Shown here in pieces: positions 1-7,056 of a DNA stretch of 64,000 nucleotides (position 1 is its first letter; each line of letters begins with the position of its first letter). The notes under the pieces are model-generated. The model did not search any database and had not been told where the DNA came from. It worked only from the letters and a program-made list of their open reading frames with translations. The stretch is from NCBI GenBank assembly GCA_035699085.1, contig DASSBG010000045.1, forward strand, positions 186,001 through 250,000, given 5' to 3'. A program made the translations under genes and the position numbers. Source of the DNA: DASSBG01 sp035699085. Its GTDB lineage: Bacteria > Pseudomonadota > Gammaproteobacteria > Xanthomonadales > Rhodanobacteraceae.

Positions 1-142
1 CAGCCATGGCATGCAGCGCATCGAGATCCGCTGCGCCAACTGCGACGCCCACCTCGGCCACCGCTTCACCGACGGCCCGCCACCCAGCGGCATGCGCTAC
101 TGCATCAATTCGCTGGCGCTCGATTTCGAAAGCCGCGACTGA
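1..142 (+). CDS. msrB: Peptide methionine (R)-S-oxide reductase MsrB, C-terminal fragment
   Basis: This is the last 46 residues of the enzyme that reduces the R form of methionine sulfoxide in proteins, with thioredoxin as electron donor. The gene enters from the left edge, so its start is outside the window. The fragment shows CANCDAHLGHRF, the second zinc-binding CxxC pair followed by the conserved GH, and RYCINS, whose cysteine is the catalytic nucleophile of the family. The stop TGA is at 140-142 and its last base is also the first base of a 26-bp inverted repeat. The family assignment rests on these two motifs and is firm; nothing can be said about an upstream domain such as MsrA. Confidence 0.9.
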   Translation, partial: SHGMQRIEIRCANCDAHLGHRFTDGPPPSGMRYCINSLALDFESRD

Positions 143-227
143 AAACCGGGGTCAGAGTGCACTTTTCGGCACGAACGCGGCTGCCAGTTGCCATGGTGGT
201 GGAAAAGTGCACTCTGACCCCGGTTTT
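142..227. repeat. Perfect 26-bp inverted repeat between convergent genes
   Basis: The arms are 142-167 and 202-227 and carry the core GGGGTCAGAGTGCACTTTT. They are perfectly complementary and separated by 34 bases. A further partial copy of the core (GACCCCGGTTTTT) follows at about 229-242. It sits between the end of msrB and the end of the adenosyltransferase gene, so it could end transcription from both sides. A related, slightly imperfect element lies at 63201-63248. Elements with this core look like REP/RAYT-type dispersed repeats; no transposase is present in the window. Confidence 0.8.
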
Positions 228-252
228 TGACCCCGGTTTTTTTCGGACCCGG

Positions 253-810
253 TTATCTTGGCCGGCGCTCGTGGTGCCAGAGGACTTCGCCGCGGCCGCT
301 GCGCCGCGCCAGCACGCGCGCCAGCACGAACAGCAGGTCCGACAGACGGTTGAGGTAACGCTGCGGCTGCGGCCGCACGTCCTCGTCGCGCGCCAGGGTC
401 ACCACCGCGCGCTCGGCGCGCCGGCAGATCGTACGGGCGACGTGGCAGGTCGCGGCCGGCATGCCGCCGCCGGGCAGGATGAATTCCTTCAGTGGCGGCA
501 GGTCGGCATTGAGCGCGTCGAGCCGCTCTTCCAGCCGCGCGACGTCGGCGTCCTCGATCATGGCCATGCCCGGGATGCACAGCTCGCCGCCGAGGTCGAA
601 CAGCTCGTGCTGGATCTGGGTCAGCACCTCGACCACGTCGTCGCCGAGGCCATCGCAGGCCAGCACCACGCCGAGCTGGCTGTTGAGCTCGTCAACGCTG
701 CCGTAGGCAACCACGCGCGGCGCATCCTTGGCGATGCGGCTGCCATCGCCGAGGCCGGTGGTGCCGTCGTCGCCGGTGCGGGTGTAGATCTTCGACAGCC
801 GGTTGCCCAC
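253..810 (-). CDS. Cob(I)alamin adenosyltransferase, PduO type
   Basis: This 185-residue cytosolic enzyme transfers the adenosyl group of ATP to cob(I)alamin to make adenosylcobalamin. The N-terminus shows the ATP-binding signature YTRTGDDGTTGLGDGSR of the PduO/MMAB family, followed by SVDELNSQLG, and the C-terminal half has the helical LNRLSDLLFVLAR segment. Length is normal for the single-domain form. It is the last gene of a minus-strand cluster after a membrane protein (23 bases upstream) and a histidine phosphatase relative. This grouping suggests uptake or processing of the cofactor rather than de novo synthesis. It converges on msrB across an inverted repeat. Confidence 0.9.
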   Translation of the reverse strand: MGNRLSKIYTRTGDDGTTGLGDGSRIAKDAPRVVAYGSVDELNSQLGVVLACDGLGDDVVEVLTQIQHELFDLGGELCIPGMAMIEDADVARLEERLDALNADLPPLKEFILPGGGMPAATCHVARTICRRAERAVVTLARDEDVRPQPQRYLNRLSDLLFVLARVLARRSGRGEVLWHHERRPR

Positions 811-832
811 GACGATGCGCCGGACGCGCGCC

Positions 833-1405
833 TCAGGCCGCCTGCGGCTGGGCCTTCAACGCACCGTAGCGCTGGCTGAGCAGGGCGAAGCCGCCAAACA
901 GCGCGGCGCTCCAGCCGAGGCTGCCGAGCAGTTGCCACTGGTAGAACGGGATGCCGGCGGCGAAGCAGGCGCCGAGGCCGGAGCCGGTCAGGGGGTACAT
1001 GCCGCTGGTCAGCCAGACGGCGAAGTTGGTAACCAGGAAAAAGCCGGTGGTGCTGGCGACCGCTGCGACCGCCACGCGCACTGCACTGGCGCGCTGGCGC
1101 AGCGCGCCGCCGGCCCAGACCGTGAGCGCGATGCAGGCGTAGATCAGCGGGATCAGCGGGTGCAGGCCGATCACCAGGTCGGACAGGAACATCGCGCCCA
1201 GCGGCACCAGCAGCGCCAGCCGCCGATCGGCGAAGAAGGCGCCGCCGAACAGCGCGATGGCCTCAACCGGAGTGAAGTTGTACGGCAGCAGACCGGGCAT
1301 GAAATGGATCACCAGCCGCACGCCCACGGCCAACGCAATCATCGCCACCAGGACCAGGTTCCGCGGCGCAAACGGCGCGCCAGGTGGGTTCATGCGCTTG
1401 CTCAT
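833..1405 (-). CDS. Small multi-pass membrane protein, DUF6580-like; possible cobalamin transporter component
   Basis: A 190-residue protein with about six hydrophobic segments. I chose the ATG at 1405 because the upstream extension would run into the preceding gene, which stops at 1410; an ATG at 1393 is also possible. Visible conserved-looking patches are NFTPVEAIALFGGAFF near residues 43-58 and SDLVIG near 75-80, features I associate with the DUF6580 group, which resembles substrate-binding components of ECF transporters. Its place between a CobC-like phosphatase and a cobalamin adenosyltransferase points to a role in vitamin B12 uptake, perhaps like the solitary BtuM transporters. That role is inference. 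Cysteines occur only at residue 91 and in the later ACFAAG segment. Confidence 0.6.
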   Translation of the reverse strand: MSKRMNPPGAPFAPRNLVLVAMIALAVGVRLVIHFMPGLLPYNFTPVEAIALFGGAFFADRRLALLVPLGAMFLSDLVIGLHPLIPLIYACIALTVWAGGALRQRASAVRVAVAAVASTTGFFLVTNFAVWLTSGMYPLTGSGLGACFAAGIPFYQWQLLGSLGWSAALFGGFALLSQRYGALKAQPQAA

Positions 1406-1409
1406 GGGC

Positions 1410-2015
1410 TTACTCCGGCTGGAATCGCGAGACGTTCGAATAGCATACTTCAAAGTGTTCCTGCCGGCACTTGATGCAGGTCACGTGCGCAGGCTGGATG
1501 CGCAGCGAGGCGCTGCGCTCCGGCGCCAGGCCCAGCGCGTGGCAGAGCAGCGCGCGGATCACGCCCTGATGCGCCACCGTCAGCACCAGATCGTCGGCGT
1601 GGGTCGAATCGAGGAGGGCCGCCAGCCAGGCGCCGCTGCGCCGCAGCAGGTCGGCAAAACTCTCGCCGTCCGGCGCTGCCTGGATCGCCCAGTGGTGCGA
1701 CCAGGGTCGCCAGGCGTTGCTGTCTTCCGCCAGCACCTCGGCCCATGGGCGGCCTTCCCAGCGGCCGTAGTCGAGCTCGCGCAGGCGCGTGTCGACCAGC
1801 GGTTCAACGGCGAATCGCGCGGCGAATACCTGGGCGCCCTGGCGCGCGCGTTTCAAATCCGAGCTGAACACGAAGCGCGGCGCGCGGCCCTCCCAACTTG
1901 CCGCCAACCGTTGCATGGCGGTGAAGCCGGCCACCGCCAGCGGCGTGTCTGTCTGGCCGAGCACCACGTTGTCGGGAACATCCACGGCGCCGCGGCGCAC
2001 CAGCATCAGCTTCAT
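1410..2015 (-). CDS. Histidine phosphatase superfamily protein (CobC-like) lacking the catalytic histidine
   Basis: A 201-residue member of the phosphoglycerate-mutase-like superfamily. By neighbours it resembles alpha-ribazole phosphatase CobC, which removes a phosphate late in cobalamin assembly. The start ATG at 2015 gives MKLMLVRRGAV. The family motif at this place is RHG, whose histidine becomes phosphorylated; here residue 8 is arginine (codon CGC). Other elements remain: SSDLKRARQ near residue 50, RELDYGRWEG near 78 and VAHQGV near 147 with the second active-site histidine. It is probably a weak or inactive enzyme, or a sequence on the way to decay. It is first in the minus-strand cobalamin cluster and ends 5 bases before the next start. 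Confidence 0.75.
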   Translation of the reverse strand: MKLMLVRRGAVDVPDNVVLGQTDTPLAVAGFTAMQRLAASWEGRAPRFVFSSDLKRARQGAQVFAARFAVEPLVDTRLRELDYGRWEGRPWAEVLAEDSNAWRPWSHHWAIQAAPDGESFADLLRRSGAWLAALLDSTHADDLVLTVAHQGVIRALLCHALGLAPERSASLRIQPAHVTCIKCRQEHFEVCYSNVSRFQPE

Positions 2016-2054
2016 GCAGCCATCATACGACCGGTGGCGGCTATCATGCGGCGC

Positions 2055-3260
2055 ATGAGCGAACGCTGCGACATCCTGATCGTCGGTGGCGGGCTGGTCG
2101 GCGCCAGCCTGGCCATTGCGCTGGAGCGGGCCGGCCGCCGCGTGGTCATGGTCGAAGCGATGGCTCCACGCACCGGCGGTGGCGCCAGCTACGACGAACG
2201 CAACCTGGCGCTGGCGCGCGCCAGTGTCAATGGCCTGCAGTGGCTGGGCGTGTGGCCGCTGGCGGCGGCGCAGTCGACGCCGATACGACAGATCCACATC
2301 AGCCGCGCCGGTGACTTCGGCGCCGTGCGCCTGTACGCCGAGCGGATGGGTATCGACGCGCTCGGCCACACCCTGCCGGCGCGCGAACTGGGCAACGCGC
2401 TGCAGCAGCGGCTGGCGCAGTGCCAGCGGCTGCAGCGGCACGCGCCGGCGCGGCTGGTGGCGGTCGAGCCGCGCGACGGCGGTTGGCGCGCGCGGATCGA
2501 AGCCGGCGATGGTGGCACGCTTGAGATCGATGCCGCCCTGCTGGTTGGCGCCGACGGCAGCGAGTCCTTCGTTCGCCGCGCGCTGGGCATTGCTGCCGAC
2601 CGCTTCGATTACCGGCAGGCGCTGTTCGTCGCCACCGTGACGCCGCAACGGGCGCCGGATGGTCGCGCCTTCGAGCGCTTCAGCGACGCCGGGCCGGTGG
2701 CGCTGCTGCCGTTGGCGGCGGGCCGCGCTGGCCTGGTGCTGACGGTTGCGGCAGACGAGGCAGACGAGGTGGCGGCGCTGGACGATGACGCATTCATCGC
2801 GCTGGCGCAGACGCGGTTCGGCCACCGCCTCGGCCGACTGCAGCGGCCGGGCAAGCGACAGCCGTGGGTCATCCAGCGGGTTGCCGCCAGGTCGCTGGTG
2901 GCGCCGCGTGCCGTGCTGGTCGGCAACGCCGCGCAGACGCTGCACCCGATCGGAGCCCAGGGCTTCAACTTGGGGTTGCGCGACGCGCTGACGCTGGCCG
3001 AGCTGGCCGCCGAGGGCGACCCCGGCGACCCGGCGATGCTGGCCGAATACGCGGCGCGGCGGCGTGTTGATCGTGAAGGCGTGATGGCTTTCAGCCATGG
3101 CCTGGCGCGGCTGGCCTGCGCGCCGCAGGGACCGCTGTCACCGCTGCGCAGCCTTTCGATGCTGGCCTTGCAGCAGCCGGCGTGGCGGCATGCGGTGGCG
3201 CGGCGCGGCATGGGCTTTCATGGCCGCGCGCCGCGCGCGGTGCTGGAGCGCCAGCCATGA
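2055..3260 (+). CDS. ubiH: Ubiquinone biosynthesis flavin monooxygenase UbiH
   Basis: A 401-residue FAD-dependent hydroxylase that adds a hydroxyl group to the prenylated phenol ring in ubiquinone synthesis at the membrane surface. The N-terminus carries the dinucleotide fold ILIVGGGLVGASLAIAL, the middle has LLVGADGSESFVR, and the C-terminal FAD motif reads GNAAQTLHPIGAQGFNLGLR, which is close to the UbiH form of the signature. I took the ATG at 2055 rather than 2046 because it directly precedes the fold. The gene overlaps the next hydroxylase by ATGA at 3257-3260, so the two are translationally coupled. Confidence 0.88.
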   Translation: MSERCDILIVGGGLVGASLAIALERAGRRVVMVEAMAPRTGGGASYDERNLALARASVNGLQWLGVWPLAAAQSTPIRQIHISRAGDFGAVRLYAERMGIDALGHTLPARELGNALQQRLAQCQRLQRHAPARLVAVEPRDGGWRARIEAGDGGTLEIDAALLVGADGSESFVRRALGIAADRFDYRQALFVATVTPQRAPDGRAFERFSDAGPVALLPLAAGRAGLVLTVAADEADEVAALDDDAFIALAQTRFGHRLGRLQRPGKRQPWVIQRVAARSLVAPRAVLVGNAAQTLHPIGAQGFNLGLRDALTLAELAAEGDPGDPAMLAEYAARRRVDREGVMAFSHGLARLACAPQGPLSPLRSLSMLALQQPAWRHAVARRGMGFHGRAPRAVLERQP

Positions 3261-4435
3261 GTCGGCGGCGGCCCCTGGACGCCGTGGTCGTTGGTGGCGG
3301 CCCGGTCGGTGCCGCCGCCGCGCTGGCGCTGGCACGCGATGGATTCGACGTGGCCGTGGTGGAGGCGCACGAGCCGCAGCCCTGGCAGGAGCAGGAGCCG
3401 CTGGACCTGCGGGTACTTGCGTTGGCGCCCTCCGCGGCGCGGCTGCTTGCCGACCTCGGGGTCTGGGACAGCCTGGCGCAGGCGCGCGTGGCGCCTTACG
3501 CGCGGATGCAGGTGGTTGACGCTGCCAATGGCGGCACGCTCGATTTTGATGCGGCGGACCACGCCCGTGACACGCTCGGCTGGATCGTCGAGAACCGCCT
3601 GCTGCAGAACACGTTGTGGCGCGCGCTGGAGCCGGCCGGCGCGCAGCGGCTGTGCCCGGCGCGGCTGGAGGACCTGCAGGTTGGCGACGATCGCGTCCGC
3701 CTGACGCTGGGCGACGGACGCGAGCTGGCGGCGCGGCTGCTGATTGCCGCCGATGGCGGCACCTCGCCGCTGCGCCAGCGCTTCGGCATCGATTGCAACG
3801 ACCACGACTACGCGCAGCGCGCGGTTGTTGCGCACGTGCGCGGTGAACGTGCGCACGACAACATGGCCTGGCAGCGCTTCCTGCCCGGTGGCCCTCTGGC
3901 GCTGCTGCCGCTGGCCGACGGTCGCGCTTCGCTGGTCTGGTCGCTGCCGTCCGCCCATGCCGAGGACGTGCTGGCACTCGACAATGCGCGCTTCATGGAG
4001 GTCCTCGCGGTAGCCAGCGACTTCCATCTCGGCCGCATCGTCGAGACCACGCCGCGCGCGGCCTTCCCGTTGCGCATGCGGCTGGCGCGCCGCTACCACG
4101 CGCCGCGCGCGCTGCTGGTCGGTGACGCGGCGCACGTGGTGCATCCGCTGGCCGGGCAGGGGGTGAACATCGGCTTGCGCGACGTCATCGAACTGCGCAA
4201 GGTGCTGGGTGAGGCGCGGCGGCGCGGGCGCGACATCGGCGCCGAGGATGTGCTGGCGCGCTACGCGCGGCGGCGACGCAGCGCCGGCAGCCTCGATGCC
4301 TGGTCGATCGACGCGCTGGCGCGCGTGTTTGCCTGGCGCGCGCCGCCACTGGTCGGCCTGCGTGGCGCGGGTCTGCGGCTGGTTGACCGCATCGGCCCGC
4401 TGAAGCGGGCCCTCAGCGGCCACGCCCAAGGCTGA
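3257..4435 (+). CDS. UbiH/UbiF/VisC-family hydroxylase, probable UbiI
   Basis: A 392-residue FAD monooxygenase paralogous to the preceding gene and coupled to it by an ATGA overlap. It shows VVVGGGPVGAAAALALAR at the N-terminus, IAADGGTSPLRQRFGI in the middle and LVGDAAHVVHPLAGQGVNIG near residue 295. Together with UbiH it most likely performs another ring hydroxylation of ubiquinone synthesis. The UbiH-UbiI pair is a common arrangement in gammaproteobacteria without a free UbiF, but UbiI and UbiF cannot be told apart by eye here, so no symbol is given. Codon use matches the chromosome. Confidence 0.85.
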   Translation: MSRRRPLDAVVVGGGPVGAAAALALARDGFDVAVVEAHEPQPWQEQEPLDLRVLALAPSAARLLADLGVWDSLAQARVAPYARMQVVDAANGGTLDFDAADHARDTLGWIVENRLLQNTLWRALEPAGAQRLCPARLEDLQVGDDRVRLTLGDGRELAARLLIAADGGTSPLRQRFGIDCNDHDYAQRAVVAHVRGERAHDNMAWQRFLPGGPLALLPLADGRASLVWSLPSAHAEDVLALDNARFMEVLAVASDFHLGRIVETTPRAAFPLRMRLARRYHAPRALLVGDAAHVVHPLAGQGVNIGLRDVIELRKVLGEARRRGRDIGAEDVLARYARRRRSAGSLDAWSIDALARVFAWRAPPLVGLRGAGLRLVDRIGPLKRALSGHAQG

Positions 4436-4485
4436 GGATTTCGCGCTTCCGCGCCCCGACGGCGTCGGCACGTTCGCGGCGCCGT

Positions 4486-4556
4486 AGGATGGCGGTCAGC
4501 GAAGCGAACCCCAACACCCGTGCCTTCTCTCGCGCCGTCAACAACGATCCGTGCTC
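4486..4556 (+). repeat. Dispersed GCGAAGCGAACCCCAAC repeat, copy 1
   Basis: A diverged copy: TAGGATGGCGGTCAGCGAAG, then CGAACCCCAACACCCGTGCC, then a tail with GCGCCGTCAACAACGATCC. It lies 50 bases after the ubiquinone hydroxylase. The same family recurs at 4893, 30606, 30764, 38284, 38396 and three times in 58690-59146. Confidence 0.75.
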
Positions 4557-4614
4557 TCGCACTTCCCATTCCAATTTCCCATTCCGATTCGCTGCGCGAC
4601 AGCGGTCGCGCTAC

Positions 4615-4800
4615 GCGCGAGTCACTTTTCTCTGCTTGCCCAGAGAAAAGTAACCAAAAGAGAGGGCACCGGGCAGCGCGCCTGGCGCGGCTTGCGCCGC
4701 ACCAGGTTCGCGTGCGGGTTGCGGGGCTTTTCGACGGTGCGTCCCTGCACCGTCGAAAACCTGGCCGGCATCCATGCCGGCCACCCTTCGGCCTGGTCCT
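4615..4800 (+). repeat. Complex intergenic element, copy A (forward)
   Basis: The element begins with CTTTTCTCTGCTTGCCCAGA followed by GAAAAGTAACCAAAAGAGAG, itself a hairpin (TTTTCTC / GAGAAAA). It ends with the hairpin TTTCGACGGTGCG-TCCC-TGCACCGTCGAAA at about 4728-4760 and a second small hairpin around GGCCGGCAT/ATGCCGGCC. The same order of parts appears in reverse complement at 5090-5245, so the two copies face each other with about 290 bases between. Confidence 0.7.
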
Positions 4801-4892
4801 CCACCCGCCCGCCGCGCCGCAACGGGATTTGGGCGGATCAACCTGCGCTGGCTTCGCCCACCAAAACCGCGCCGACGCGTGACGCGGAAGGT

Positions 4893-4971
4893 TGGCGGAG
4901 CGGTAGGTTGGCGGTGAGCGAAGCGAACCCCAACACGCCATGCCCGCCTCGCGCCGTCAACAACGATCCGG
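4893..4971 (+). repeat. Dispersed GCGAAGCGAACCCCAAC repeat, copy 2
   Basis: Near-consensus copy: GTAGGTTGGCGGTGAGCGAA, then GCGAACCCCAACACGCCATG, then a tail with CGCGCCGTCAACAACGATCC. It is flanked by the two facing copies of the complex element. It matches 38396-38450 almost base for base over its first 45 positions. Confidence 0.8.
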
Positions 4972-5089
4972 CAAAGGCACACGTGGCTTGAGGCGAAGCG
5001 GGATGCTTGATCGCGCGATGCGTGACCGCTGTTGGATCCCATGTACGGCGGTGCGGGCCGGACGGATCAGCTCGAAGGCTCGCTCGCAT

Positions 5090-5245
5090 GGACGCGAGCG
5101 ACTTTTCCGACAGTGCAGGGACGCACTGTCGGAAAAGCCCGGCCGGTGCGCACGAACCCACGGCCGAAGGCCGTGGGCGCCGCACCGGGGTGGCCTCTCT
5201 TTTGGTTCTTTTCTCTGGCCAAGCAGAGAAAAGAACTCGCGCATC
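5090..5245 (-). repeat. Complex intergenic element, copy B (reverse)
   Basis: Reverse-oriented relative of the element at 4615-4800. It opens with the hairpin TTTTCCGACAGTGC-AGGGAC-GCACTGTCGGAAAA at about 5103-5136, carries a hairpin on ACGGCC/GGCCGT in the middle, and closes with CCTCTCTTTTGGTTCTTTTC and TCTGGCCAAGCAGAGAAAAG. The outer ends are conserved while the middle differs from copy A. Confidence 0.7.
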
Positions 5246-5377
5246 AGCGCGAACAACTGTCAAGCTGACACAAAGGAACTCGCGCTCGCACGAAACTTTA
5301 TGGGGAAGGCGCGCCGAGGTCACGCGGCGAGACGTGCGCGCCGGCTGAAGCGCGGCTTAAGCGGTGGTGCGATCCGA

Positions 5378-5407
5378 TTGACCAGAAAAAACACGGCGTG
5401 CTACATC
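5378..5407 (+). promoter_or_regulatory. Candidate sigma-70 promoter of the small secreted protein
   Basis: TTGACC at 5378-5383, an 18-base spacer rich in A, and TGCTACATC with TACATC at 5402-5407 and a TG extension. It lies 33 bases before the chosen start. The match at -35 is good and at -10 is weak. Confidence 0.4.
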
Positions 5408-5439
5408 CTGAAGCTCCACTTGGAGATGGAGACAGGAAG

Positions 5440-5793
5440 ATGAATGCATCACGCAATGCACTCCTTGCAGCGCTGGTCTGTGCAGCGATGAGCCTGGCCG
5501 CCAACGCGCACGTTGCCCCTGCACCAGGTCTTCACTCACCGTGGACAATCCGCGGAGACACGGGGGCTGCGCCGGCCCTCCGCAGCACCGGCGTGGCGAT
5601 GCTGTCGCCAGCCTTCGCGGCGGACACCGCCGATGACTGCAGCGACGAGGAGGATGCCGTGATCGACGCGGGTATCAACGCCGCGTGGGCCTGCGGCTTC
5701 GGGCCCGGTGCGGGTGACTGCGATTACTACACGGCGATGTACGAGGCTGCACAAGCCGCCTACACCGAGTGCGCCGGCCACCCGCTGAGCTAG
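5440..5793 (+). CDS. Small secreted protein of unknown function
   Basis: A 117-residue protein not recognised as any family. I chose the ATG at 5440 because it opens directly onto a signal peptide: MNASRNALLAALVCAAMSLA with a likely cut after the following ANA. An earlier in-frame start at 5398 would place 14 polar residues before it. The mature part is acidic and contains four cysteines (DDCSDEED, WACGFG, GDCDYY, TECAGH), which could form two disulfides in the periplasm. A purine-rich AGGAAGA stands just before the start. It is monocistronic and ends before a strong hairpin at 5878. Confidence 0.6.
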   Translation: MNASRNALLAALVCAAMSLAANAHVAPAPGLHSPWTIRGDTGAAPALRSTGVAMLSPAFAADTADDCSDEEDAVIDAGINAAWACGFGPGAGDCDYYTAMYEAAQAAYTECAGHPLS

Positions 5794-5877
5794 GGTCTCG
5801 CCGCCGAACGCAGGCCTGCAGGGCGTCCGCAGGGTTGCGCCCTCGGCGCCAGTTCGCTCGCCGTGTATGGTCTGGCC

Positions 5878-5905
5878 GGCGCCAACCGCATCGCCGGTTG
5901 GCGCC
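5878..5905. terminator. Hairpin between convergent genes
   Basis: GGCGCCAACCG (5878-5888) and CGGTTGGCGCC (5895-5905) form a perfect 11-bp stem with a 6-base loop. It lies between the 3-prime ends of the secreted-protein gene and ispB. No clear T-run follows on either strand, so it may act as a bidirectional barrier or mRNA end rather than a classical intrinsic terminator. Confidence 0.5.
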
Positions 5906-5937
5906 GCACCTGCCTGGCCCCGGTGCGCGGATCCGTC

Positions 5938-6942
5938 CTAGCTGCGGCGTTCGACGGCGAAGCGGGCGAGGGCGGCGAGCGCGTCGCGGTATTCGGAATC
6001 GGGCAGGACGTCGAGCGCCGCGATCGCCGCCCGCGCATGCTGCTGCGCGCGGGCACGCGTACGCTCCAGCGCGCCGCTGGCGCGGATGCTGGCGATGACC
6101 TCGTTCAGGGCGCCGAGCCCGCCGGCCTGGATGGCCTTGCGGATCGCCTTGGCTGCCGGTGCCGCGGCCGCCTGCAGCGCGTAGATCAGCGGCATGGTCG
6201 GCTTGCCCTCGGCGAGGTCATCGCCGACGTTCTTGCCGATCGAGCCGCTGTCGGCGACGTAGTCCAGCAGGTCATCAGCAATCTGGAAGGCATAGCCAAG
6301 TTCCATGCCGTAGCTGCGCAAGCCGGCGATCTGCTTCTCGCTCAGCCCGCCCAGGATGCCGGCCAGCGCCGCGGCGGCGGCGAACAATACCGCCGTCTTG
6401 CGTTCGATCACGCGCAGGTAGGCCGCTTCGGCGACGTCCGCGTTGCCGATGTTCAGCAACTGCAGCACCTCGCCCTCGGCGATGGTGTTGGTGGTGTCGG
6501 CCAGCACCCGCATCACCGGCATCGAGTCCAGCTGCACCATCAACTGGAACGAGCGCGAATAGAGGAAATCACCGACCAGGACGCTGGCGGCGTTGCCCCA
6601 CATGGCGTTGGCGGTGCTGCGGCCGCGCCGCAGGCTGGATTCGTCGACCACGTCGTCGTGCAGCAGCGTCGATGTGTGGATGAACTCGATCACCGCGGCC
6701 AGCTTGATATGGTCGTGACCCTCGTAGCCGGCCGCCCGCGCGGCCAGCACGTGCAGCATCGGCCGCAGCCGCTTGCCGCCGCCGCCGAGGATGTGCTCGG
6801 CGATCTGGCCGATCAGCAGCACGTCGGAGGACAGGCTGTGGCGGATCAGCGCGTCGACCCGCGCCATGTCCGCGGCCGCCAGGGCGCGCACGTCGGCATA
6901 GTCGACGGCAGGGCGGCAAACGGCGGCAGGCATCGAACTCAT
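5938..6942 (-). CDS. ispB: Octaprenyl diphosphate synthase IspB (polyprenyl synthetase)
   Basis: A 334-residue trans-isoprenyl diphosphate synthase that builds the long side chain of ubiquinone from farnesyl and isopentenyl diphosphates. GGGGKRLRP near residue 53 binds isopentenyl diphosphate. The first aspartate-rich motif reads LLHDDVVDESS near residue 93 and the second IADDLLDYVAD near residue 221, with GKPTMPLIYAL after it. The start was placed at the ATG at 6942, where the first alanine-rich helix begins; MPAAV at 6933 is an alternative. With ubiH and its paralogue at 2055-4435 the window holds three ubiquinone genes. The next gene starts divergently 114 bases away. Confidence 0.9.
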   Translation of the reverse strand: MSSMPAAVCRPAVDYADVRALAAADMARVDALIRHSLSSDVLLIGQIAEHILGGGGKRLRPMLHVLAARAAGYEGHDHIKLAAVIEFIHTSTLLHDDVVDESSLRRGRSTANAMWGNAASVLVGDFLYSRSFQLMVQLDSMPVMRVLADTTNTIAEGEVLQLLNIGNADVAEAAYLRVIERKTAVLFAAAAALAGILGGLSEKQIAGLRSYGMELGYAFQIADDLLDYVADSGSIGKNVGDDLAEGKPTMPLIYALQAAAAPAAKAIRKAIQAGGLGALNEVIASIRASGALERTRARAQQHARAAIAALDVLPDSEYRDALAALARFAVERRS

Positions 6943-7056
6943 GGAGGGGCACGATAACGGGGCGAAGCGGCGATTATAAGGTCTGTGCCGGATTTCCAAC
7001 GAGCCGCCGCAGGCTGCCATTTATACTGTGCCGTTTCCCTGCCGCCGAACGGCCCC

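Larger units (their letters stand above)
4436..5377. other. Gene-free stretch filled with dispersed repeats
   Basis: About 0.94 kb without a convincing gene. Several open frames exist on both strands but they translate repeat sequence with no family features. The stretch holds two copies of a GTGAGCGAAGCGAACCCCAAC repeat and two oppositely oriented copies of a longer element with internal hairpins, each listed separately. No RNA gene was recognised. Confidence 0.7.

Noticed and set aside
1410..3098. A 562-residue reading of the CobC-like gene
   Set aside because: The extra N-terminal part is antisense to ubiH. The phosphatase fold begins exactly at the ATG at 2015.
4551..5443. Overlapping open frames of 100-170 residues
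   Set aside because: They translate hairpin and repeat sequence on both strands and contain no consistent protein features.
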